Below, one piece after another: positions 8,329 to 14,933 of a DNA stretch of 64,000 bases. The stretch lies in contig NZ_LR134384.1 of NCBI RefSeq assembly GCF_900637655.1, positions 682,001-746,000 of the forward strand, written 5' to 3'. The notes beneath the pieces are model-generated. The model was not told where the DNA came from, did not search any database, and was given only the letters and a program-made list of their open reading frames with translations. The stretch's first letter is position 1, and each line of letters opens with the position of its first letter. Origin of the DNA: Segatella oris (GTDB lineage Bacteria; Bacteroidota; Bacteroidia; Bacteroidales; Bacteroidaceae). Position numbers and translations under genes: made by a program.

Positions 8329-9336
8329 ATGGAAAAGAAGCATAAACTATTGACATTCTATGTGAAATGCCTCGTCATCAGCCTGCCTGTACTATTGCTC
8401 GTGGCCTTCTATGCCTATAAGGATCCGTTCATGGTGTTGCGCAGTTATGCGGATTACGACCATTCCTGGGTGGTGCAGGATGAGGGTGCCGTGGCTTGGA
8501 AAAAATACAAACAGCAAGGCCGAAGCTGCCATTACAACTCGTTTGTGATGGGCACTTCGTGCACGAAAGCCTTTCCATGCTCCATTTGGCAGCGCCATAT
8601 CAACGGGCATCCATTCCGCTTTTTCAGCAATGCAGAAGGCTTGGGAGACGTCAGTCTGAAGCTCGAAGCCCTTGAAGGACAGCCGGGACAGAAGATTGAA
8701 AACCTGTTGTTGGTCGTCGAACGCAGTTTCTTTGAGAAAGAAAGTGCCCAGGGCGGCATCATGCATCTTATGCCTCCGGAGGTGACGGGCAAGAGTTGGG
8801 CAAGCTATCAGACGGAGTTTCTGCAGAGTTTCTTCTATCCGAAGTTCCTCGTTCCCTATCTGAAATATGCCTTTACAGGCTACCGTGACCCCAAGGCCTC
8901 AGGCGTATTCTATGACAATTTGCCGTCACGCGACCGCGTCACCAACGAGGCATTGCTGCCCGAGGAGGCCGAAATCAAGCGTTTAGGTGAGCGCTATTGG
9001 CAGCAGGGCGAATGGAATTCGGAGAGCCGAAAGCCGCGTGAGACCTCGCTTGCACCGCGTGTCTTGGGCGAAAGACAAATCAGAATGCTGGCTGATTTGC
9101 AGAATTTCTGCGAACGCCACCACACGAATTTGAAGATGGTTATCGGCCCAAACTATCAGCGGGAGCGCTTCAATCCGGATGATTTAGACATACTTCTGCA
9201 TATTTTCGGCCCGCAGTGCGTCTATGACTACTCACACGACGACCGCTTCATTGACTTCCATGACTATTATGACATGAGTCATTATCGGGCCAGGGTGGGC
9301 GAAGCCATCATGAAAGAGATATATGGAAAAAGGTAG
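8329..9336 (+). CDS. DltD-like SGNH-fold extracytoplasmic protein
   Basis: This 335-residue protein has an N-terminal membrane anchor at about residues 9-30 and then an extracytoplasmic domain. Two sequence blocks suggest an SGNH/DltD-like hydrolase fold: a G-T-S77 motif in SFVMGTSCTK, and D315-M-S-H318 near the C-terminus, which fits the D-x-x-H catalytic pair. DltD works outside the membrane in transferring D-alanine to its final acceptor. Overall similarity to Firmicutes DltD cannot be judged by eye, so the call rests on these motifs and on its place as the last gene of the Dlt-like operon (3 bp after the MBOAT stop). It would otherwise be called a hypothetical protein. Confidence 0.65.
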   Translation: MEKKHKLLTFYVKCLVISLPVLLLVAFYAYKDPFMVLRSYADYDHSWVVQDEGAVAWKKYKQQGRSCHYNSFVMGTSCTKAFPCSIWQRHINGHPFRFFSNAEGLGDVSLKLEALEGQPGQKIENLLLVVERSFFEKESAQGGIMHLMPPEVTGKSWASYQTEFLQSFFYPKFLVPYLKYAFTGYRDPKASGVFYDNLPSRDRVTNEALLPEEAEIKRLGERYWQQGEWNSESRKPRETSLAPRVLGERQIRMLADLQNFCERHHTNLKMVIGPNYQRERFNPDDLDILLHIFGPQCVYDYSHDDRFIDFHDYYDMSHYRARVGEAIMKEIYGKR

Positions 9337-9442
9337 ATGCGGTGTCAATCCAGCCACACTGCAAAACAATAACTCACACAAACTCCATCCTATTAAAAGA
9401 TAAAAAATGGGGGTTTGCCACGCCTAATCAAAGATTTTTCAG

Positions 9443-9450
9443 TAAGTTTG
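9443..9450 (+). promoter_or_regulatory. Promoter -7 box for ribD
   Basis: TAAGTTTG matches TAnnTTTG and ends 6 bases before the ATG at 9457. A start at the upstream TTG (9415) would place this box inside the coding region, so the internal ATG is preferred. Confidence 0.65.
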
Positions 9451-9456
9451 CAGCCT

Positions 9457-10413
9457 ATGGAGCATGAATACTACATGAAACGCTGCCTGCAACTGGCAGA
9501 GAACGGACGGCAGAACGCCAAGCCCAACCCCATGGTGGGTGCTGTGATTGTGGCACATGACCGCATCATCGGCGAAGGCTATCACGTCAGATGCGGCGAA
9601 GGACACGCTGAAGTGAATGTCTTTGCAAGCGTCAGACCGGAAGATGAGAGGCTGTTGCCCGAGGCCACAATCTACGTGTCGTTGGAGCCTTGCTCACATT
9701 ATGGCAAGACGCCACCCTGTGCAGATCTCATCATCTGCAAGGGCATAAAGCGATGCGTCTGCGGTTGTGTTGACCCTTTTGCCAAGGTGCAGGGACGTGG
9801 CATTCAGCGCATGCGCGACGCCGGTATTGAGGTCGTTGTGGGCGTCATGGAAGCGGAATGCTTGGCCTTGAACCGCCGTTTCATCACGTTCAATGCTTTG
9901 CATCGGCCGTATATTCTCCTGAAATGGGCACAGACAGCGAATGGTTTTATCAGCAAAAAAGACAGTCCGCTGCAGCTTTCTACGCCTGTCACACAAATGC
10001 TTGTGCATCAGTTGCGGGCCGAAAATGAAGCTATTCTCGTAGGCCATACCACCTTCTTGACCGATCATCCCCGCCTTGACGTGCGCCAATGGAGTGGTTG
10101 TAATCCCGAACGTATCGTGCTTTCGCCGACTATGGCAGCACGAAAAGAGCGGCCGGAAGGCTGGACTGTCGCAGCAACCATTGATGAAATCATCGCTCAT
10201 CTCTATGCCGATAAAAAACAAAGTCTCGTTGTAGAAGGGGGCAGAAAGACGCTGCAGGCTTTCATCGAACGCGGACTTTGGGACGAAATCCGAGTGGAGA
10301 CGGCTCCGATAATGATAACAGAAGGCGTGGCAGCTCCACATTTCCCCACGCATGCGCATATAGAAAAAACAGAATATATTGACGGAAACCAAATCATCAC
10401 CCTATGCAGATAA
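9457..10413 (+). CDS. ribD: Bifunctional riboflavin deaminase/reductase RibD
   Basis: This 318-residue cytoplasmic enzyme performs the second and third steps of riboflavin synthesis: deamination of the diaminopyrimidine from GTP, then reduction of the ribose. The N-terminal deaminase domain has the zinc motif H-A-E (GHAEVNVF) with PCSHYGKTPPC. The C-terminal half is the RibD reductase, recognisable from LKWAQTANGFI, the VGHTTFLTDHPRLDVR stretch and a VVEGGRKT motif. Start choice rests on the -7 box at 9443-9450 and on MEHEYYMKRCLQLA, the usual RibD N-terminus. It overlaps yaaA by 10 bp. Other riboflavin genes are not in the window, and no FMN riboswitch is visible in the short leader. Confidence 0.93.
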   Translation: MEHEYYMKRCLQLAENGRQNAKPNPMVGAVIVAHDRIIGEGYHVRCGEGHAEVNVFASVRPEDERLLPEATIYVSLEPCSHYGKTPPCADLIICKGIKRCVCGCVDPFAKVQGRGIQRMRDAGIEVVVGVMEAECLALNRRFITFNALHRPYILLKWAQTANGFISKKDSPLQLSTPVTQMLVHQLRAENEAILVGHTTFLTDHPRLDVRQWSGCNPERIVLSPTMAARKERPEGWTVAATIDEIIAHLYADKKQSLVVEGGRKTLQAFIERGLWDEIRVETAPIMITEGVAAPHFPTHAHIEKTEYIDGNQIITLCR

Positions 10414-11171
10414 TCCTCGCTTCAGCCAAGAACATGAATGCCAAGACAGCCGTAAAAGTGCCTATAGAGACTCAACCTGCCTATGAAGCCACGGCCGAAC
10501 GCTTTGCCTTGGAAATGAGTTCGTGGCCTGTGGAAACGTTGGCTGAAGCCTTTCATTGCAGCATGTCGATAGCTTTAGAGAATCAGTTGCGCTTTCAGAG
10601 TTTCTTCAATGACGATGAAAAAATGCCTGCTTTGTTAGCCTACAACGGTCATGCTTACAAGTACCTGCAGGCACCTTCGTTCTCTGAAGCCGACTTCCGA
10701 TTTGCCCAAAGCCACCTGTTTATCACGTCATTCCTGTATGGTCTGCTGCGTCCGTCAGACAAAATCCATCCTTATCGCATGGAGGCCAAGGTGCATCTTC
10801 ACGCTGCTGAAGACCAAAACATGTTTGCCTTCTGGCGCTCACGCCTTACAGATGCACTCATCGAAGCCGTTAAGAAAGATGATGGTGTGCTGATACATTT
10901 GGCTACCGAGGAATATGAACATCTCTTCGATTGGAAACGCGTTTGCCGCGAAGTAAAGGTTGTTCAGCCCCTGTTCTACGTGGAGAAAGGCGACAGCATG
11001 AAGGTCGTTTCAGTCTATGCCAAGCGTTGTCGCGGCGCCATGACACGCTGCATCATCCAAAACAAATGGCACCAGCCCGATGAACTCCTTGCTTTCAACG
11101 AAGCAGGCTTCAGCTATCAGCCGCATTACGGCGATGAACTTCATCCGCATTTCATATTCAAACAAACATAA
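10404..11171 (+). CDS. yaaA: Peroxide stress protein YaaA (UPF0246)
   Basis: This 255-residue cytoplasmic protein begins MQIILASAKNM, typical of YaaA, and keeps family blocks such as LAYNGHAYKYL, FLYGLLRPSDKIHPYRMEAKV, LIHLATEEYEHLFD and YAKRCRGAMTRCII. In E. coli YaaA limits free iron and DNA damage during peroxide stress. The start codon lies inside the end of ribD (10-bp overlap), so the two are translationally coupled. The thiol peroxidase gene bcp lies about 1 kb further on, across the toxin-antitoxin pair. Confidence 0.92.
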   Translation: MQIILASAKNMNAKTAVKVPIETQPAYEATAERFALEMSSWPVETLAEAFHCSMSIALENQLRFQSFFNDDEKMPALLAYNGHAYKYLQAPSFSEADFRFAQSHLFITSFLYGLLRPSDKIHPYRMEAKVHLHAAEDQNMFAFWRSRLTDALIEAVKKDDGVLIHLATEEYEHLFDWKRVCREVKVVQPLFYVEKGDSMKVVSVYAKRCRGAMTRCIIQNKWHQPDELLAFNEAGFSYQPHYGDELHPHFIFKQT

Positions 11172-11281
11172 ACTAATAGGAAGAAATTAGGATATTCAGG
11201 AGATATTACGACTCTTTTACTTGCGTTACTTAAATAAAAATCAATGAGAATATAGCAAAATCAACTATTCACAGCAACACA

Positions 11282-11692
11282 TTACAAGCCACCTACAACT
11301 TTCATAAAATCCTGAATGGAGATAATCTGCACTTTAGGGAATGGAATTTCTTTTAGTACATCATAGTGATGATCATTGGTTACAACATATCTTGCACGGG
11401 CAACAATCGCACAATCAACAAACTTATTGTCATCAGGATCAGCCTTGATAAGTTCAAAATGATAATAAGGTGTGAAGAATTCTGTAAATGGACTGTTGAT
11501 AATAGTCTTCACAATATACTCTGAAACCTCATATCCTACAAGCTTTTGGAGAATCTCAATATACTCTTCAATGATTTCATTTGTTATGCAAAGTCGATTT
11601 TCTCCCGATACAAAGGACTCCCACACAGCATGGTATTTGCTGCGAGGTGACACGCTTTGTATCAGGCAATTTGTATCAAGTACTATGCGCAT
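11282..11692 (-). CDS. PIN-domain toxin of a toxin-antitoxin pair
   Basis: This 136-residue protein belongs to the PIN RNase family (putative toxin component type). The first acidic residue is D6 in MRIVLDTNCL, conserved acidic residues follow in EIIEEYIEIL, and the later DPDDNKFVDCAIVARARYVVTND block carries the remaining metal-binding Asp residues plus the T-N-D motif. PIN toxins cleave RNA. It starts 5 bases after the end of the small upstream gene at 11698-11910, giving the usual antitoxin-then-toxin order. No frameshift or lost catalytic residue is seen, so it is probably active. The pair sits between yaaA and bcp on the opposite strand. Confidence 0.85.
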   Translation of the reverse strand: MRIVLDTNCLIQSVSPRSKYHAVWESFVSGENRLCITNEIIEEYIEILQKLVGYEVSEYIVKTIINSPFTEFFTPYYHFELIKADPDDNKFVDCAIVARARYVVTNDHHYDVLKEIPFPKVQIISIQDFMKVVGGL

Positions 11693-11697
11693 GTTTC

Positions 11698-11910
11698 CTA
11701 CAATGCGTGAAGATCGGTTTCATTAATATCGTCCAGGCGCTTTTGGTCAAGCTGTCCGGTATCCCATAACCAATCAAGTGCCTTATTCATTTTTTTAGAA
11801 TAATAGTGATAAAGCACTTCTTTCAGTTCTTCAAGTCCCTCTTCTGATTTGTCAATTTCAAACATTTTCAACAAATGAATCTGGGTAGGATTGAATACAG
11901 TTGTTTCCAT
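11698..11910 (-). CDS. Small antitoxin partner of the PIN toxin
   Basis: This acidic protein of 70 residues begins METTVFNPTQIHLLKMF. The middle (KSEEGLEELKEVLYHYYSKKMNKALDWLWDTGQL) is predicted helical and fits small Bacteroidetes antitoxins that precede PIN toxins. No classical DNA-binding domain (AbrB, MetJ or HTH type) is recognisable with certainty. The ATG at 11910 was chosen over an upstream start because a -7 box lies at 11932-11939. Five bases separate it from the toxin gene. The antitoxin role is inferred from position and size. Confidence 0.7.
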   Translation of the reverse strand: METTVFNPTQIHLLKMFEIDKSEEGLEELKEVLYHYYSKKMNKALDWLWDTGQLDQKRLDDINETDLHAL

Positions 11911-11931
11911 AATCATTACCTTTATCTGCCA

Positions 11932-11939
11932 CAAAGATA
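11932..11939 (-). promoter_or_regulatory. Promoter -7 box for the toxin-antitoxin operon
   Basis: Read on the minus strand, TATCTTTG matches TAnnTTTG and ends 21 bases before the antitoxin ATG. Confidence 0.65.
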
Positions 11940-12031
11940 AGCAATCTTTTCTATTTTGCATCTCTTCATGCCGTCTTTTTTCTCAAATTCACCATTGTTT
12001 AATCCCATGAGATAAATTATCTTGGAAAAGG

Positions 12032-12062
12032 TTGAAAGTGTCAATAAGAAGTCGTATCTTTG
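12032..12062 (+). promoter_or_regulatory. Promoter of bcp (-33 TTG, -7 TATCTTTG)
   Basis: TTG at 12032-12034 is followed after 20 bases by TATCTTTG at 12055-12062. The spacing fits Bacteroidetes promoters. The implied leader is about 60 nt. Confidence 0.65.
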
Positions 12063-12130
12063 TCCATGACAGGCTAACTGCCACTTTCGGCAACGGCTGA
12101 CATAGGAAAACAAACATAATCCCATAACGT

Positions 12131-12580
12131 ATGATTGAAATAGGACAAAGACTTCCCGAGGTTTTAGGCGTTGACCAAGACGGTAAGGAATGGAAACTGA
12201 GTGATTTTAATGGCAAGAAATTAGTGCTGTACATCTATCCGAAGGACTCTACCCCAGGCTGTACCAACGAGGCGTGTAACCTCCGTGACAACTACAAGCG
12301 CTTCATTTCAGAAGGTTATGCCGTATTGGGATGCAGCACACAGGATGCCAAATCGCACCATAAGTTCATTGAAAAATACGACCTTCCTTTCCCACTTCTC
12401 TGCGACACAGAACTCAAACTCGTGCAGGAACTCGGTGTATATGGCGAGAAAAAGATGGCCGGACGCACATACATGGGCGTGTACCGCACCACCTTTATCA
12501 CGGATACCGAGGGCACAGTGACCCGCATCATCGGACCAAAAGAAATCAAAGTGAAGGCTCACGCCGAGCAGATTTTGTAG
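12131..12580 (+). CDS. bcp: Thioredoxin-dependent thiol peroxidase (Bcp/PrxQ)
   Basis: This 149-residue cytoplasmic peroxiredoxin reduces hydrogen peroxide and organic peroxides using thioredoxin. The peroxidatic cysteine is in YPKDSTPGCTNEACNLRD, where a second Cys five residues later is the PrxQ resolving cysteine. The partner blocks GCSTQDAKSHHKFIEKYDLPFPLLCD and R-T-T-F-I-T-D are also present. Length matches the family. It is monocistronic, with its own promoter at 12032-12062 and a repeat fragment downstream. Confidence 0.93.
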   Translation: MIEIGQRLPEVLGVDQDGKEWKLSDFNGKKLVLYIYPKDSTPGCTNEACNLRDNYKRFISEGYAVLGCSTQDAKSHHKFIEKYDLPFPLLCDTELKLVQELGVYGEKKMAGRTYMGVYRTTFITDTEGTVTRIIGPKEIKVKAHAEQIL

Positions 12581-12588
12581 AAAGGAGA

Positions 12589-12670
12589 GCCTTTCCAACC
12601 CTTTGCTATCCTCGTTTTGCAAGCTCAATGAACAGCAACTGCCGATTCCCTAAAGAAGAGGGAGGCTCGA
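12589..12670. repeat. Intergenic repeat, copy 1 of the CTTTGCTwTCCTCGTT type
   Basis: CCCTTTGCTATCCTCGTT...GAACAGCAACTGCCGATTCCC resembles the stretch at about 56396-56450 (CCCTTTGCTTTCCTCGTT...GAACAGCGACCGTTGGTTCTCC). It seems to be a variant of the C-rich repeat with an inserted middle. It lies between the convergent bcp and membrane-protein genes. Confidence 0.55.
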
Positions 12671-12722
12671 AGTATGTATCCATGAGTAGGCATGTGCCGA
12701 CCTTTTAAGTCTGCACAGCTTG

Positions 12723-13379
12723 CTATATGCTCCGTTTCATATCTCTTGTGACATGGAAATTCTTACTCCCCGGGCGAGCTTCAACCATGTAAACAGCGCC
12801 CGGGAGAAACTCCATGGTGATGTCTTTCGTATAGACAATGTCCATGGCAGCATATCGCCTAAGCTTCCGATAGGTATAGAATTGAAACGTTACCTTATGC
12901 TTTCCCGCAGCAATAAAGCGCCCGTCAAACCATGAAAAGCTTACACCGCGCCCATTGTTTATACCATCAATGCTGCCTATTGACACCCCTTTGACTTTGA
13001 ATGTATGATTGACTGCCTGCAACATCAACCTACTTCGTTTGGGATTGCGATGCAACCACACAGCCTTTTCATACTTGAAAACGAAGCATATCAAAAACGA
13101 AAGCAAAATCACTGCACTCAAAGACACTGCCGGAAACACTCCATACTCGAAGATATTAGGAAAAAGTTGTTGCAATTCGTGGTTGTAACGGACTGACAAA
13201 ACAACACTCACTACGGTGAGAAACGTAGCTGCCAGAATGCCCAGAATGGCCTTTACGCGCAACGTTACCATACTGGGGAGCGTGTGGACAGGCGAAAAAT
13301 GAAAGACAAGAAAGAAGACAGCAATCACCAATGCGGATGCTCCTAACAGCACAAATATATGCTCAACGAATGACTCCAT
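12723..13379 (-). CDS. Unknown membrane protein with C-terminal beta-rich domain
   Basis: I do not recognise this 218-residue protein. It has three hydrophobic segments (about 8-28, 44-62 and 84-104), then a basic linker (HRNPKRSRLM) and a soluble region of about 100 residues with alternating hydrophobic stretches and many Gly, Phe and Tyr residues, probably beta-rich. The C-terminus is basic. A -7 box lies about 100 bp upstream, so it is likely expressed alone. It is convergent with bcp. Confidence 0.65.
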   Translation of the reverse strand: MESFVEHIFVLLGASALVIAVFFLVFHFSPVHTLPSMVTLRVKAILGILAATFLTVVSVVLSVRYNHELQQLFPNIFEYGVFPAVSLSAVILLSFLICFVFKYEKAVWLHRNPKRSRLMLQAVNHTFKVKGVSIGSIDGINNGRGVSFSWFDGRFIAAGKHKVTFQFYTYRKLRRYAAMDIVYTKDITMEFLPGAVYMVEARPGSKNFHVTRDMKRSI

Positions 13380-13481
13380 AATATAATTCTTAGGAAACGA
13401 AAATTGAGAACCAGCTTCATCTCACAGCCTATAGGCAAAAGACAAGACATTTTTAATAATTCTCTTCTTAGACTCCAGCTG

Positions 13482-13489
13482 CAAAGATA
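13482..13489 (-). promoter_or_regulatory. Promoter -7 box upstream of the membrane protein
   Basis: On the minus strand TATCTTTG matches TAnnTTTG. The implied leader to the ATG at 13379 is about 95 nt. Confidence 0.5.
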
Positions 13490-13540
13490 CATTTTTTCTT
13501 TCTCTTTCTGCAAGTCTGAAAGTATTTTTTCTCACTTGAA

Positions 13541-13795
13541 ACGTCCCACTTTCATGTAAAGAAACTTATCCGGTTTTTAACACTTCCAGACACCACCAAA
13601 CAGAAATGAAAACGCGCTTTCCATGCTTGGGCGAAACCATTCTATGGCTTCGGCATCATCACTCCTATCATCTTATGCTGCAATCTGACGCTAATCACCG
13701 CGCAACTAAAGTCATTTTACCGTGCAAAGTGACTCAAGTTACAGTGTAATTAGCGTCAAGTTGCATGGTAAAGTGAGTCAAGTTACAGCGGGATT
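13541..13795 (+). repeat. Dispersed 400-bp element, 5' part
   Basis: This matches the 5' part of the elements at 31618-32036 and 37455-37862: GTTTTTAACAC, ACCAAACAGAAATGAAAACG, TTTCCATGCTT, ATGGCTTCGG and CTGACGCTAATCAC occur in order. After that it ends in several short units of the type GTCAAGTTrCAkGGTAAAGTG. The 3' part of such an element occurs at about 14550-14885, beyond 750 bp of other repeats. Confidence 0.75.
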
Positions 13796-13860
13796 TAATA
13801 GAGATTGTCATATGATAGGGTATATATTGTTCTACGGATTATCTATTATTATACGATGAC

Positions 13861-13951
13861 AATGGATGTTATGTCGTGCGATGAGTGCCATGCTGGGCTA
13901 TCCCGACTTTCGTTCCTATGGATGTCAATGGATATTATGTTGTACGATGAG
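13861..13951. repeat. 25-bp direct repeat pair
   Basis: AATGGATGTTATGTCGTGCG at 13861 and AATGGATATTATGTTGTACG at 13927 are near-identical 25-bp direct repeats, each ending in ATGAG, 66 bp apart. They lie immediately left of the palindrome region. Confidence 0.7.
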
Positions 13952-13959
13952 GCATTTTT

Positions 13960-14275
13960 TATGTAGCAATTCGGTACGAGTTATGCTTTTGAAAGTGTGG
14001 CAAGATAACAGACGAGATATGAGCCTGTAACGTAACTGCGTAGCAGTTATGCTTTTGAAAGCCCGCGGTTGGCGAGGAACGAGCCAACCTCGGGGGAGTG
14101 GTAACGTGTGATTTTCAAACCCGGTACGGGTTTTGTTTTTTCCAATTACGTAGAAGATAAGAAAAAGCTGAACCCGTTCCGGGTTCACTTCATGCGTCTA
14201 TTCAATCCCCACGTAGGCTCACTTCGCTCGCCAACATGGGGCTTTCAAAAACATAACTCGTACCGAGTTGCGAAT
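13960..14275. repeat. REP-like palindromes in inverted arrangement
   Basis: At least five palindromes lie here: CGGTACG, CTGCGTAGCAG, AACCCGGTACGGGTT, AACCCGTTCCGGGTT and AACTCGTACCGAGTT. The left-hand ones are followed by TTATGCTTTTGAAAG and the right-hand one is preceded by CTTTCAAAAACATAA, so the two sides are inverted copies. A further part, GTTGGCGAGGAACGAGCC on the left, recurs inverted as CTCACTTCGCTCGCCAAC on the right. This resembles REP/BIME sequences or a small non-autonomous element. No transposase gene is present. Confidence 0.75.
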
Positions 14276-14541
14276 ATGGAAAACGAAACACATATTACAA
14301 ATACAAGACTTTTAAGAGTACAACTCGTACCGAGTTGCAAATATGGAAAACGACAACACATATTATAAATATAAGACTTTTAAGAGTACAATCCATACCG
14401 AGTTGCGAAAATGGAAAACGAAACACATATTATAAATACAAGACTTTTAAGAGCATAACTCGCACCGAGTTGCAAATATGGGAAACGACAACACATATTA
14501 TAAATATAAGACTTTTAAGAGTACAATCCATACCGAATTGC
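14255..14541. repeat. 67/68-bp tandem array with palindromic core
   Basis: Units begin at 14255, 14322, 14390, 14457 and 14525 (the last partial). Each has AACTCGTACCGAGTTGC or a close variant, then AATATGGAAAACGA, CACATATTATAAATA and AAGACTTTTAAGAG. Units alternate (AACTCG start versus AATCCA start, period 67 then 68), so the array probably grew by copying a 135-bp pair. It is not a CRISPR: units are contiguous and there are no variable spacers. Confidence 0.85.
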
Positions 14542-14549
14542 TCTCCCAC

Positions 14550-14885
14550 CTCTCTCCTGTTATTTTGCCACATGGTCATTATGATGAAACAATAGGGTGG
14601 AGATCACCGCGCTATTTGCGTCAGATGGCATGGCAAGATGAGGCAAGTGATGAGGTCATTTGATGCAAATCACCGCGTTTTTCAGCGTGATTTGACCTCA
14701 AAATTTGCTCTTAGTCTCATAACCGATTGACTGTTAATGCGTTGCAAGCTATCAGAAAACAGTGCGTATTTTGAACGAGGAAGGCTCTTGTTTCAAATAC
14801 GCCAAGCATTGAAGAGCATTTGTAAAGACTCTTGAAAAGATTTAACCTATTTTCTGCTTCCTGTGATTATGACACGGCAGACAGG
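14550..14885 (+). repeat. Dispersed 400-bp element, 3' part
   Basis: This corresponds to the second half of the dispersed element: TGTTATTTTG, ATCACCGCG, GCGTCAGATGGCA, then a TGACTGTTAATGCGTTGCAA region, then the internal hairpin (GCGTATTTTGAAC ... GTTTCAAATACGC) and ATTTGTAAAGACT...TTTAACCTATTT. With the 5' part at 13541-13795 it looks like one element interrupted, or two independent fragments. Confidence 0.75.
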
Positions 14886-14933
14886 GCAAGAAGAAAGCCA
14901 AGGGGAAACCTCCCTTGGCCCAACAAAAGTTTT

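Noticed and set aside
14255..14541. CRISPR-like array
   Set aside because: Units are contiguous tandem copies with no unique spacers, and no cas genes are present.
14108..14663. Three overlapping open frames in the 67/68-bp tandem array
   Set aside because: They encode repeated peptides from the repeat itself; a frame in a repeat whose unit is close to a multiple of three is expected by chance.
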